Source of the DNA: Styela clava
Lineage: Eukaryota; Chordata; Ascidiacea; Stolidobranchia; Styelidae
Length of the DNA: 64,000 nucleotides
Assembly (NCBI RefSeq): GCF_964204865.1
Contig: NC_135262.1
Span: forward strand, 5,766,001 to 5,830,000
Direction of reading: 5' to 3'
Under the pieces are notes generated by a model. It ran no database searches. It saw only the letters and a program-made list of their open reading frames with translations, and was not told where the DNA came from. Shown in pieces: positions 11,575-23,538 of the stretch. Made by a program: the position numbers and the translations under genes. The stretch's first letter is position 1; every line of letters begins with the position of its first letter.

Positions 11575-11642
11575 GGGGGGGGGGGGGGGGGGTGTTTGAA
11601 ATTTTAGGGGGGGTGTTCACCCCCTATAGGGGGGGGGGGGGG
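11575..11642. repeat. G-tract cluster with quadruplex potential
   Basis: G18 (11575-11592), G7 (11607-11613) and G14 (11629-11642) lie within 68 bases, separated by TGTTTGAAATTTTA and TGTTCACCCCCTATA. Four-strand G-quadruplexes are possible on this strand. Tract lengths may also be unreliable in assembly. Confidence 0.85.
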
Positions 11643-11649
11643 TGTAGGG

Positions 11650-12692
11650 AAATCACTGCACACAACCTGAGTGATATAATGAAGTTAGAAAAACGCGTAA
11701 AACTTTAATAAATGAATTACATAGTAAATGAAAATAAATTTAAAAAATAAAAATTGTTTGCACATCGTATAAATAAATTTAATACCAGTTGCCAAATTGA
11801 AAGGAGTCAAATGCCAAATCACCCAACCTAGAGAGAAAGAGAGATTTATTTTTTCGTCAACCAAAAAATGACAGTCATCGTAATAATAATGACAAGTGAT
11901 AAATTAATTTGGTATAGACAGGAGGGAGTGATACGACCAAGCGGTCATCAAAGTCAACTCCCCCCTTCACGGTGTTATGTTTAAGATTCACAATTTCAGA
12001 TGTTTACATATTAAGATAGAACATTCCAGAATTTAACAAAAAATGGAAGAATAAAATTGAGGAGGGGAATGATATGAGTGAGAGAGTATCGTAAATCATT
12101 TTCATTTGTGTATGTGGATTGGGGTTTCAAAATTTCAAAGAGAATTCCAAAAGTTACCCACACTCAGACAGGGATTTCACAAATAATTACACCTAACAAA
12201 TTCAAATAATTTATAGCATATATGTGATTGAATAGCAGAAATGTTTCATTTCAAAGCATAGGTACACATTGAAGATATAACTGACGTTAATTTATTTTGA
12301 AGTTGAGAAAAACAATCATTCTGGCAATATTAGCAAATTTGACAAGAGAGTGGGGCCTAACAAGCATTATTTCAGTTGAATTTTATATTTATTATAATGA
12401 TAATTATTTTGTTTAAAGAGGAAATCAAAGCAAATAATTATAATAGCATGAATTGTAACAGCAAGAACACAATGTAGTATAGTAACTTCATTATCACAAA
12501 TTATGTATATGAAGAGCACCTAAGTTGGCTACATGAAGAGGTGGGCTAGAGCTGGACCAGTTCATTCACCGAATATGAGCCAAATTGTCGTCCAGAATAC
12601 TCCAAGTATTAAATGTTACCGATAACAGTTTAATTAAAATATAATTGAATAAATTAGGGTAATATATAACACAGGGGTAGGCATTGAGATAT
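11650..12692. other. No gene recognised
   Basis: AT-rich with A-runs and a GAGAGAAAGAGAG tract near 11831. A CAGGGGTAGGCA motif at 12672 resembles a hAT terminus; a possible partner AGGTTGCACACCCCTG lies near 16269-16283, but the flanks do not form a target duplication. Confidence 0.35.
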
Positions 12693-15600
12693 CGTCGCGC
12701 TAATACCCAAATTGCGTAAGTCATTTTTAGCAGTTTTGAGAAAAACGCAAAAAACTTCCTAATGATATTGCTATGCCATTGAGAGTCAATAATTTGCCAC
12801 GGTTCAATTTTTTGATCGTAGCCGGATTTAAGTTAATTTGTATGACGCAGTTAAGTGACGTCATAATGGCGCACTGTGACTTAGGCAGAAATGTGTCTAT
12901 GACTTGGGGACATACGCAATTTTGCAATTTATTATGTGCACCAGTCCTGAAAACTAAACATTCCAAAAACGAATGTAATTTACAGTATCTACAATGTCTA
13001 ATGCCCAAAATAGCTAATCAGTTTCAATTACATTATTTTTTATGTTTAAAAATATATATTTCATCAATATAACACGTTCTGCACACCCACCGAAATAAGA
13101 ATAAGATTAAATATAAAGAATAAAACAGCAATGCACCCAATATAAAAGCCAACCAAGGTGAATTGGACTTGGATAGTGAATATCACAAGTGCACGTCTTC
13201 CTATACCAGGGTTTCCCAACCCGAGTCTGCGGTCTCAAATGTAGGGTTTTGTTTTTTATCAATTCTAAAAAAACATCGTGTTTTAAAACAAGGGCTTGTT
13301 TTAAATCAATTTTTTTCCGTATTTTTTGTATTTTTCATTGAAATACCCCTTGCATCGCCGCGAAACTACGCCAAAACGTTGCATTCTGAAAGCTGCACAT
13401 GCAGCCGGAATTACAATTTCAATTTGTAAAATTTTTTTATTTTGACTTTTACCACTATTGCGTACATTTATCGCCACTTTATATCTCTACCCCACCCGGA
13501 ATGTTTAGCCGAGATATTAGAGAGACGTTTTGAGTGAGAAAAATCATGAAAATTAGCTCACGAGCCTACTACAAAAGCAATAAGCAATTCGATCAAGTGC
13601 AGCCTCTCGGCAAAACGAGTGGGTTGCGATAATGAAGAATATGCTTATATCGGCGGTAATCTACTGATATGAACGATGAGACATCCTAACCTAGCCTATG
13701 TTAATTGTAAGAGTCCTGAGATGCAAAGACGCCACAACTAATCTACTATGACGCCATAATATGGATTTCGAGGTCATGTATTTACATTTTTCTCATAAAA
13801 TGAAGTCATATTTACGATTAATACTGTTCGGGTAATTTATGCTTAGCATACTTTGTTTTTTAAAGTTGAAGTGAGTTGTTCAAGGTTATACAAACCCATT
13901 TATTCGATCGCATTTCAATTTTCGCAAGGTGGTTTCATCGCAGCAGGGTCGTTCACGTAATGGCTTATCGGTTGCGTCTTACTGCGCCAACCACTGAACT
14001 ACAGCTTGAGATGGTGTGTATGAGCCTCTATCGAAATTTGTGGCGTTTTTAAAGATTTATTGCATATAAGAAGCTCTTGGCAAGTTTTTACATTCATTTT
14101 ACTTCAAACTATTTAATACAAAAAAAATCAAATAGTATAGCCATTTTGAACAAAACAGGCAAAAAAAACTTGATTTAAAACAATTGTTTTAAAACAATTC
14201 TTTTTAAACAAATCCCTACTGAAATGAGTCCGCGAAGCGTTTGAATGAGTCCGCATATGGCCAGAAATTCACTGCGGGCTGCAAACGTTTTTGCAAAACT
14301 CAGGTATCAGCCAATAATACGTTAGAATTTACATAAAACATAAAAGACAAGTTTATTCACATAACATTATTCGAGTCAATAATTACTGGTTAATGAGTAT
14401 AGGACTGGGCATATATTCGAATATTCAACTATTAGAATAGCAATTTACTATTCGAAAATTTGGTAACAGGCGACAAAAACACCTTCCGACGAAAACACGA
14501 GTCTGCACACGCTTCGATAGAGTTCGCGAGTTCGAACAACGCGAAATAATTTTTTTTTGTAGTTGTCAATGGTGGCAACCCAAATTTTCTAAATTGAAAA
14601 GCGGCAATACAAAATACTAAAAATAAAACGGATAACACCATAAGTTTCGTTTTATGATTGTCCGCGAACGATTAAAAACGATTTTTTGGACATTGCAAAT
14701 CGCAAAATTTCGGGTGCCACCGTGGTATACGTACCAGGGCATATTTCCTTAGGATTCACATTGGTACGTACAGTACTGGATTGCCGTCAGTGTTGTACGA
14801 ACAGCTCAGATTTGTCAAATTCACAAAAATACGAATCAAAACAAAATATAATCGGACACTTTACCATATTGATATTTTCTTAGTAGTATTGCTTTTACTT
14901 CGTCAACACAATTGCAGATTAAAATCATCACAATTAACTTAATAGTAGAGCAAGGAGATGAATATGTATTTTTGATTTACTAATAAACTTTAAATATATT
15001 TTTAACAAGTGCTAAATCAAGTTGTACTTTCTGGAACTTTACAGCAGAAGGTAGAATTTTTCTAACGGGATAACAAATTCGCAAGATTGCAAAAAATATG
15101 TATCAAAACTAAATATAATCGGGCAATATATTCTCACATTATTATGTTCGCATATTGCCGCGACATTTTGAAGAAGTAATGCTTTCATCTTGTCGTAAGT
15201 CGACGCAACCGCGAGTTACCATGAACCAATGAGCATATATACATGCTCATTGCATGAACACAATAAACTAAAATAGAAAGACATTTTAAATTCTCGTCGT
15301 TGTCATGGACTGAATATTGTGCGACAGAAACGGCCATTATACACTAAAAAAAGTCGGCTCTTTTGAAGAACGCGTAATTGCGGCGAATTTCCGATTTTGA
15401 AATTTTAATGTTGTGTTCGGGTTTATTGCTTCTTCACACAGAGTACGGTTGCAATAAACGCTCCTTGCGTCCGCGAAGGTTTTCGCCGGTGAGAAAATAG
15501 TCCGCGACCAAGAAAGGTTGGGAAACGCTGTCCTATACTGTAGTATAAATTCAAATTAATACGCGCTAAGCTGGAATCCGAGATGCAAAAACTCGAAAAT

Positions 15601-15845
15601 ACTTCGCAGAGGTTATTTTGCCTTTGTGACGTCATAAAAGTCATGCGGTAACAATGATAATTCATTATGACGAAACAATTGCACAAATGTGTATGTCATA
15701 CTAAATCTCCATTCCTATGGGTTTCGGAATTCTTAAAATAAAATCTGAGTTAACAGACAGGTGCGCAGCATTACATAAATACCTATTTTATAAAAAACTC
15801 AAAATCGTCAAAAATGACTTACGCAATTCGGTTATTAGCGTGACG
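12693..15845 (-). mobile_element. Family C inverted-repeat element, copy 1, split by a hAT-like insertion
   Basis: Ends CGTCGCGCTAATACCCAAAT and, inverted at the right, CGTCACGCTAATAACCGAAT, followed in both by TGCGTAAGTCATTTTT. Removing the 2324-bp insertion at 13207-15530 and one TSD leaves about 820 bp, nearly the size of the intact copy at 19010-19832, to which it is reverse-complementary throughout. ATAT flanks both ends. Non-coding; the open frames inside do not resemble a transposase. Both halves keep a TGACGTCA palindrome (12856-12863 and 15627-15634). Confidence 0.85.
13207..15530. mobile_element. 2.3-kb hAT-like element nested in family C copy 1
   Basis: Terminal inverted repeats CAGGGTTTCCCAACC and GGTTGGGAAACGCTG match at 14 of 15 positions. 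An exact 8-bp target duplication TCCTATAC flanks it (13199-13206 and 15531-15538), the length expected for hAT elements. The uninterrupted relative at 19.3 kb carries a single GTATAGGA at the same place. No transposase frame was recognised inside, so it looks non-autonomous. It contains a near-palindrome at 15227-15252 and internal debris with ATTCGAATATTC near 14415. Confidence 0.85.
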
Positions 15846-18800
15846 ATATATTGGTTATTCATTTATGAAGCAAGGATTTTTTCCATTTACGAATTTTTCC
15901 CAATCTACGCAATCAACGTCAATCAATTGACTATTTCTTCTATGTTTCGACTTTTCTCTGATTGCTCTGGGGCTTGTTATTGCACCCAGAATTTGTTGTT
16001 TTGCGTAAATTACGCCCCCCACGTCATACTCACATTTTTTCGGCAAGCAGTCGTTTTCGGCAATCGATTGACCTTCGTGGCATAGATGGGATAGGCTTGT
16101 CATATTTATTCTATGGGAGAGGAAAGGGGACGCATGAGACGCATGTCATGAGATCAGTAACCAAAATTGTTTTTATGCCTGCAAGTAGGCTACGAGAACG
16201 CCTATGTTGAAAAAAAGTGCGACCCGCGGTTTCACCCAGTTGTTCGTATCTGGCACTCCGGTATTAAAGGTTGCACACCCCTGCTTTAGACTCTAAAAAG
16301 TTTAGAGCATGATGTAATGGATTTTGATGAAAATATAATATTTGAATAGAGTTTGGTGTGAAATGCAAGGAAACAACATTATCTGATTCATTTTTGTTCC
16401 CTACTCCAGTGGGAAAGACAAATTTCTCCTGTGCCAAACTTGAACCACCATACATTCACGGAAAAACAGCACAATGTATCCCCAGTGTATTGAAGAAAAA
16501 CAGATTTTAGGCAGCAATATCAAGCAAACCACAGATTCTGAATATTTTTTGTTATTCTAGGAATGTTCGAATAGGGAAATATTTTTGCATTAAGGTTACT
16601 TTTTCGTGAATTTGACAAATCACTCCAATTTGAAAAATTACAAAGCAATAATTTATTCTGGCACCCCATCTCCCTTTAAAGCATTCTGTTCCGATGAATG
16701 CCCTTGATAATCCTAATGAGTATTCATTGGCGGAATAAGTCAACTTGCAACTCATTTCGCTCTTTATGAATGTCCCTGGTCAAACATGTCGAAGTCTCAG
16801 TTTGGCCTTATTCACAGGCATAATAGAGATTTCAGTGTTGAGATATCCCAATGAAATGGGTTACTGCAGTGCACATTCAGAAGTGGCAATGAATTAACAA
16901 TTGGAGTCTTACACATTTATAACCCTTATTTCTCATTTGCATGTTTTCAAGGTTTTATCGCCAATATATATAAGGTACTGCAATTGACTTTGTTATCGAA
17001 ACAGCTAACAGCACAATCCGTCTACGTCCATATTTCTAATTACGAAAGAGAACCCGTTATTGAAATTTCGAATTCCACCTGGTTGAAATCCTTCCCTGGT
17101 CAGTAGGTGCCCTTTAACACTTTAGAAGAGTGGTTTCCAACCTTTTCATCTCGACAGACCTGCAACATCAAATAAAATGACCTCGCGTACAGGAAACCCA
17201 ATAATGAACTGGTATGAAGCATGAAAATAAAACAGGAAAATATAAATGAGGTTCCATTTATTGAGTGCTTTTTGCTTGTTGCGTTGTTTTTCACTGCGTA
17301 AAACACTTTAAAATTTACAAAATATAATAAAAAATTGTTTTCAGCATACGGATGCAAATGTTTGACGTATGATTTTCTTTGTGAATAAAAAAACCCTTAA
17401 AATGACGCATTTTTGATAGTAATTTAATATGGCTTCGTCTCTAAAACAGTACCGGGGTTTTAAGTTTTGCCACTTATAAATCATCCATTTTGGAAAGAAA
17501 TTGTAAAATCACAGGACCACCAAATATAACGTATTGACAAGCGAACACATAAGTAGCGTTGCGACGTACTCAAAAATTGAAATTCAATCAAATGTTCAAA
17601 AGTTGCACACTTCTACAACTACCAATCTTTAACACTTTACCGAAGCATGCAAAATGACCAAACCATTTCTTTCTAGACTTTGTGTAAGCTGTCGGTGCTT
17701 TTTTTGAAAAAAAAAACATGATCATTACAGCAATGTACAATTGTATCTAGCATTTTCCGTGTAATATGGTATGCTAAGCAAGGACTATTGTGCGCCCCTG
17801 CTGGAATCAAATTAGTATTTGTTCGTATTTATTGAAAATTCGGGTGTACACGCAAACTCGGCAGATAGATAATTTATTTTAAAAACTCCATAAAAACACA
17901 AATTAAAAATGGAGAATTCTGGAAAGCAAGCAAAAAGTTATATAGAAGTTTAAAACATGATAGATATCATGCGCCTGTACACACAAAAAAAAACACAAAC
18001 CCAATTTAATGAGGCTTGGACCAAAATACGCAATGGTATTAAACTTTTGGGCTGTTGTACTTTTAACACTTACATTGATAATGACCAATACCATCTCGTA
18101 ATAAGATGATGTGGGGAGTGCAATGTAATAAAGTGGCGACGATAGTCATGAAAGCAGCGCCGGATTTACCATTGAACAATATAGGCATGTGCTTAGGGCA
18201 CCAAGCAAAGAGGGCACCACAGAAATTTTATTTAGAGCAGAATTTTATATAGTTTATCCTTTTAAAATATTACGAGTTCACCATACGACTCAAACTTCAA
18301 AATGTTCCCTCATTTTTTGGCTTCAAGTATCATATTAACCTTCTTTAAAAATAAACACTGAAACTTATTTATTGGACACGAAATGGGCCTATGAGTCGTT
18401 TTCTTAAATTGTTGTTGTTTTTTCTTTCTAGTATTCATCTTGTTGCTGCATTTTTGTTTTAAAAAAAATTATTTTTTCTTCAACAATTGGACCAATGAAC
18501 TATTTACATTTTACACTATGTGGCGGTTCCACGGTCGCATTTCAACGATCTAGTGGTCAGCGAAGTCGGGAGTTTTTTGATAAGGCAGACCAGAGTGGTG
18601 CAAACCCTGTCATGCTGATTTTAGCGTATATTTGTATCTAATGAAAAAACGCTTTTGATTTTTTTTAGCTATTCCAACTGGGGTTGGGATCCCGAGATTC
18701 AAACCCTTTTCTAACGCTTTGTGCCTTTATTTTAGTAAAAACACTCCTCTGTTTTCCAAGCGTCGGCCATGTGACAGTAGTGACGAAACGCAGAGCCGAC

Positions 18801-19004
18801 TTAGCGCCGCGTAATCCAGTTTTTTTTAGCTAGGTCCCGAAATACCAACTTATACGGACTTGTTTGGTATTTGACGATGGCACTAAGCTGGCTCAAGCTG
18901 CAAGTTTTTAAATTACTCAATATAACAATTCGTAATAAAATGAGTGTCGCAGGAAATGTGACATAAGGAAAACACGGCGGAAACGTATTTCCTTGCCCAT
19001 CACA
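15846..19004. other. No gene recognised; transposon debris
   Basis: Contains hAT-like terminal fragments: AGGTTGCACACCCCTG (about 16268), GTGGTTTCCAACCTTTTC (about 17141) and CAGCGCCGGATTTACC (about 18158) followed by a GGGCACCAAG motif. None has an identified partner end. No credible exons. Confidence 0.4.
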
Positions 19005-19009
19005 CAGTG

Positions 19010-19832
19010 CGTCACGCTAATAACCGAATTGCGTAAGTCATTTTTGTCGGTTTTGAGTTTTTCATAAAATAGGTATCTATGTAATGCTGCGCACCTGTCT
19101 GTTAACTCAGATCTTATTTTAAGAATTCCGAAACCCACAAAAATAGAGATTTTGTATGATATGCAAATTTGTTCAATTGTTTCGTCGTCATGAATTATCT
19201 TTGTTAGCGCTGGACTATTGTGACGTCACAAGGGCAAAATAACCTCGGCGAAGGATTTTTGAGTTTTTGCATCTCAGATTCTAGCTTGGCGCTTATAAAT
19301 TTCAATTTATACTACAGTATAGGAAGGCGTGCACTTGTGATATTCACTGTCTGAGTCCAATTCACCTTGGTTGGCTTTTATATTGAATACATTGCTGTTT
19401 TATTCTTTATATTTAATCCTAATCTTATTTCGGTGGGTGTGCAGAACATGGTATATTGATAAAATATATATTTTTAAACATAACAAAATAATGTAATTGG
19501 AACATATCAGCTATTTTGGGGATTAGACATCGTATATACTAAGAATTACATTCGTTTTTGGATTGTTTAGTTTTCAGTACTGGTACATATAGTCAAGCTG
19601 CAAAATTGCGTATGTCCCCTAGTCATAGACACATTTCTGCCTAAGTCACAGTGCGTCATTATGACGTCACATGACTGCGTCATACAAATGAACCTAAATC
19701 CGGCTACGATCAAAAAATTGAACTATGGCAAACTATTGACTCTCAATGGCATAGCAATATCATTAGGAAGTTTTTTACGTTTTTCTCAAAACTGCTAAAA
19801 ATGACTTACGCAATTCGGTTATTAGCGTGACG
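19010..19832 (+). mobile_element. Family C inverted-repeat element, copy 2 (intact)
   Basis: 823 bp with terminal inverted repeats CGTCACGCTAATAACCGAAT continuing into TGCGTAAGTCATTTTT at both ends. Flanked by an exact 5-bp duplication CAGTG (19005-19009 and 19833-19837). It is the reverse complement of the two halves of copy 1, at the same scale, without the hAT insertion. TGACGTCA occurs at 19221-19228 and 19662-19669. No transposase is encoded; the superfamily is uncertain. Confidence 0.85.
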
Positions 19833-19837
19833 CAGTG

Positions 19838-20652
19838 TCTGGTTTGCTTTCAAGTAATATCTGTCGTGAAAGAATATAATCTGAAGAGACATTAAACGCG
19901 AGATGTGCAAAATACAACGGTAATCCTCGGGAATTATCTTTAAAATAGCTGAAGGCTTTATATATCTCTTTAAAAGAACGTTACCCATGCAACATAATAA
20001 TAGTCTGATTAGAACGGTAAATTCTCGTTGTTTATTAAATTTAATCGCAATATTTAGATCACTTTTGGGTTTTCTCCGACTTGCGGCCCGCGAGACCTCC
20101 TCAAAAGTTTTTGCAGTCCTTCAACCTAGCAACCTTGAACAACCCTGGGGTAGACTACTATAGGTACGGGTAATATTTCAAACTACAGTTGTGACTTGTA
20201 TCCTTTGGTATTTCGATTCACTTTGAGGCTGAAGCCATGAATCTTTATTGTCACACTCCCTCAGGATTAGAGCTCAATCGATATATCGGCCCGATATTGG
20301 GTGTTTGCCGATGTATATATCGGCTATATATAACAGTTAAAAAACCTAAAAATGTTCGTAAAAGTTGTTTTATTTACTGTTGGTTGTGATTATTTTTAAT
20401 GGATAATACACTTATGTGGTTTATTGTTTTTATAATTAAATTAGTCTCCAGTGCTCAGGGCACCAACGGGGCTTAAACCGCCCTGCATGTAAGCTAAGAA
20501 AAACCAAGCCACGAAAAACTACACTGATTGCTAGATTTGGCATTGCTGAAAAAGTGATAAAGGGGTTTAATTAAGATACAAACAAACTCAAAACTGTGAC
20601 GGTAGATTCGATGTACGGACACTCATAAAAACAACTATCAGAAAAAACACTT
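19838..20652. other. No gene recognised; hAT-like ends
   Basis: Contains CTTGCGGCCCGCGAGACC to AACAACCCTGGGG (about 20078-20152) and GAGCTCAATCGATATATCGG (about 20269), both resembling hAT termini. Their partner ends were not found. No exon-like frames. Confidence 0.4.
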
Positions 20653-21153
20653 ATGGACCTTTCCCCGACCTTTGACCCCCGGAAAATTCTTCCTATACTT
20701 TACCATTGCAAAATTTTCAGTGCTATTTTAGGAGTGCTTTTGCGAGTTGGCGCCTGTAAAATGGGGTATGTGTTTCAAACCATCATTATGATTCATTGCA
20801 CACAACAATCGGTTTTTTCAAAGTACCGGTAAAGAATTTCAGGCTAGTCTATCACAGCTATTTCTACACTAATTTTTATTACTGCAATTAAATTAAAACT
20901 CCTAGGAAGACAGAGTGATTATTGAATTATCTGATTTTTATTTAAGTTTCCGAAACACAACTGAACACTAACGAATAGAGTTCAAAAACGCGAAAACGAG
21001 GTAATGTTTACAACCACGCTTGAAAATCTGTCTGAGTGAGAAAAGTGTCTGAGCGGATGCAAAAGGGGGCATTGTTACGTCACTTTTTTCATCTTGCTGA
21101 TTGGCCAATGTCACGAAGTAAACAAGGAAGTCGATGCTCGGGGAAAGGTCCAT
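20653..21153. mobile_element. Family D MITE, long copy
   Basis: Perfect 14-bp inverted ends ATGGACCTTTCCCC and GGGGAAAGGTCCAT, 501 bp. The left subterminal CCTTTGACCC and the right part with CTTGCTGATTGGCCAATG and AAACAAGGAAGTCGATGC recur in the short copy at 62951-63075, which has lost the middle. No target duplication was found, so the superfamily is open. Confidence 0.8.
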
Positions 21154-21159
21154 CACACG

Positions 21160-22344
21160 TGAACAGGTCTGTAGCCTAATTGATATATTGACGTGGCCAG
21201 CATTGTTAAAACACTATACACACAGAGAGAACAAAACAAAAATATGGCAGATCCTTTATACCACAGATGTGGAATAATTAAACTTGGTCATATTCATGAA
21301 TTTGAGGTATTGAAACTCATGCACCAGTACTTTGATGACAAACTTCCCATGGCATTCACCGAATTTTTTACGAAGCAGAGTAATATCCATTCCTACTCTA
21401 CCAGATCGGCTTCATCAGGTTCATTCCATGTCCCAAGGTACTCCTCGAGCAGAACACAGAAATCCATTGAATATATAGGTGTGAAACTGTGGAACGCTTT
21501 ACCTAATACCATTAGATCCCTAGCATATTGCACTTTTAAAAGAGACCTAAAAAATAAATATATCGGTAATTATCTCTCCTCTTATACCAGTACGGGTAAC
21601 CATTGAAATTTCTACTAAGATCGTATACTTTTTATTACCGTAACGATCTGGCCTACACTGGCTAACGTCAGTCAACCCGAACGAAAATAGGTGCAAGGAG
21701 TCGGAATCCGAGAGTATCTGCTACATTAATAGTTGATTTAAAAATCGTTCAGAGTGGAGAGCGATAGCTTATTGCCCTTAACCTACGTTCGCTATTATTT
21801 TCAATGACCAGGCCGTTTTATCTTTTCCTCTTTATTATGTACATTATATAGATGTAATAGTTTGTTTGTATTCCTCATTAGACTCTATCAATTTTTCGTA
21901 AGTGTCTCCTAAATTGCATTTGCTGTAAATATTTTCGATTTACTGTTTGCCTTATATTGCTTTTAGTTGCATATTCCGCCAAACTTGCCCTTCCTATATT
22001 TTTTCTGTGCTTTTATCTTGTTTTCCTCGCGTTTTTATTAGTTGTTAGTAATTATTCCGTGTAAGTTACATTTTCTGTTTTACTGTGTCATAATCGCATA
22101 CATTTCGAATGTCGCTGTAATTGTATCAGTTGTGACTTATTCCTAGGATTTATTCATTTTATTCCTCATTTAACTATATTTATTCTAACCTGTAGCGCTG
22201 TAGGTGTCGCTGCTTGAAGACCTTCTTAGGTCCCTCGCGACTCCGGTCACGCAAAAACATGATTAGTACTGTAATTTATTCATTGTGTCACTTTATGTTT
22301 GAACGTGTTTTTTTGTGATGACAAAATAAATGATTGATTGATTG
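21160..22344 (+). mobile_element. 5'-truncated non-LTR retrotransposon (LINE)
   Basis: The end of a reverse-transcriptase frame (21193-21606) is followed by about 730 bp of 3' UTR ending in AAATAAATGATTGATTGATTG, the short tandem 3' terminus common in CR1/L2-like LINEs. The 5' end begins only a few bases after the family D element at 20653-21153. Endonuclease and most of the RT domain are missing, as expected from incomplete reverse transcription. Confidence 0.75.
21193..21606 (+). pseudogene. LINE ORF2 C-terminal fragment
   Basis: About 137 codons with the hallmark order of the LINE RT C-terminus: ADPLYHRCGIIKLGHI, then LKLMHQYFDDKLP, a Tyr/Arg/Ser-rich HSYSTRSA, RTQKSIEYIGVKLWNALP and FKRDLKNKYI. 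The IxxxGxxLWNxLP and FKR-LK motifs are typical. The catalytic YxDD palm region is not present, so it cannot be active. Confidence 0.75.
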
Positions 22345-22497
22345 GCATTAAATGAATGTTTAAAAACGTTGCGGTAGGACATTTAAAGTTTATTAATTTG
22401 AAACAAAAATTTCGATTCAAATGTGAAATCCAACCTGTATTCAATAGTATCATGGAGTTTGAAAAAAGTAAAATTCTTTAGGAAATTTGGATGAAAG

Positions 22498-22765
22498 TAC
22501 ATTTTCACCCACGTACACCTAGGACACTTGCACCTGCATTACCCCTCCCCCCACAGACATCTGCATCCATAGATAGACATTTGCACCTCCGTATATTTCA
22601 GTTGCACCCGTGTATATTTGTATCCGCGTACATTTGCGTCCACAGACATAATATGCATCCATGTACATTTGTACCTATGTAGATTTGCACCCATGCACAT
22701 TGCACCCTTTGTACATTGTACTTGAATATTGTTAATGTGAATATTTGCACATGCATACATTTGCA
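22498..22765. repeat. Degenerate minisatellite, ~18-bp unit
   Basis: Imperfect tandem copies of a unit close to TTGCACCCATGTACAT (variants TTGCACCTCCGTATAT, TTGCGTCCACAGACAT, TTGTACCTATGTAGAT). The same unit appears singly, inverted, near 26087-26110. Reading frames through it are repeat-coded and not genes. Confidence 0.8.
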
Positions 22766-23240
22766 CCAACAGTGATGTTCGCTCCCGAATAACTGTGTTT
22801 AAGACAAACTTTAATTACTAAGTATAATTATATATTGGAAATGAGGGCAGATTACAATTTTAATAGATAAATTCTTCAGGTCTTCATTGAACCAATTGTA
22901 CAAGACAAGAGAGACATGCTACGTAGCCTTACCATACGTCCCGGTTTAGCCGGGACAGTCCAGGTTTTGACGAGCTGTCCCGGCCGGTTGACTCAAATGT
23001 CCCGGTTTGTCAGCACGACTGTCGTGGGTAAAAAATTCATATATATTCATTATTATTACAGTTTTTTTAACGGTGGTAGCCCATTTACCACTGTTTTGCG
23101 ACACACTTCGCTAGTTCAGAGAGAGAGAAATTGCTCTATTGTTATGTCACAATCGGTATATGTTTTACTATCACACTGCTATTCATGGCCAAAGTTTTGA
23201 CTGCACCTCTAAATTAATTTCAATTTTTCTTTAGCCTAAA

Positions 23241-23458
23241 TTTGCGTTAACTTGTAAATATACACAGTTAGAATTTCTGATGTCCGCTGTCTGATAAGCG
23301 GATTCGCTGATTTTGCACGTTTAGCCAGAAATAAATGAGAGTCGGTGATTTTGCGTTAACTTGTAAATATACACAGTTAGAATTTCTGATGTCCGCTGTC
23401 TGATAAGCGGATTCGCTGATTTTGCACGTTTAGCCAGAAATAAATGAGAGTCGGTGAT
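23241..23458. repeat. Exact 109-bp tandem duplication
   Basis: The 109-bp unit beginning TTTGCGTTAACTTGTAAAT at 23241 is repeated from 23350 without a visible mismatch. It contains TGTCCGCTGTCTGATAAGCG. It lies between the left terminus and the transposase region of the hAT element, where transposase-binding repeats often sit. Confidence 0.9.
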
Positions 23459-23538
23459 TTTTAATTGCATTGCTCCGCTGTTCTCCTCTGAACCTAATGA
23501 TGATTTACTTTAAACCAGTTTTGTATCAGTAACCTTCG

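Noticed and set aside
15423..16210. Several overlapping 80-120-codon frames
   Set aside because: They cross the boundary between the hAT-like insertion and family C, so they are composites of non-coding element sequence.
12672..16283. A larger hAT element enclosing family C copy 1
   Set aside because: CAGGGGTAGGCA and AGGTTGCACACCCCTG look like paired ends, but the flanking octamers (ATATAACA and CTTTAGAC) do not match.
22491..22769. Open frames on both strands rich in Cys, His and Met
   Set aside because: Translations of the 18-bp minisatellite; the periodicity is that of the repeat.
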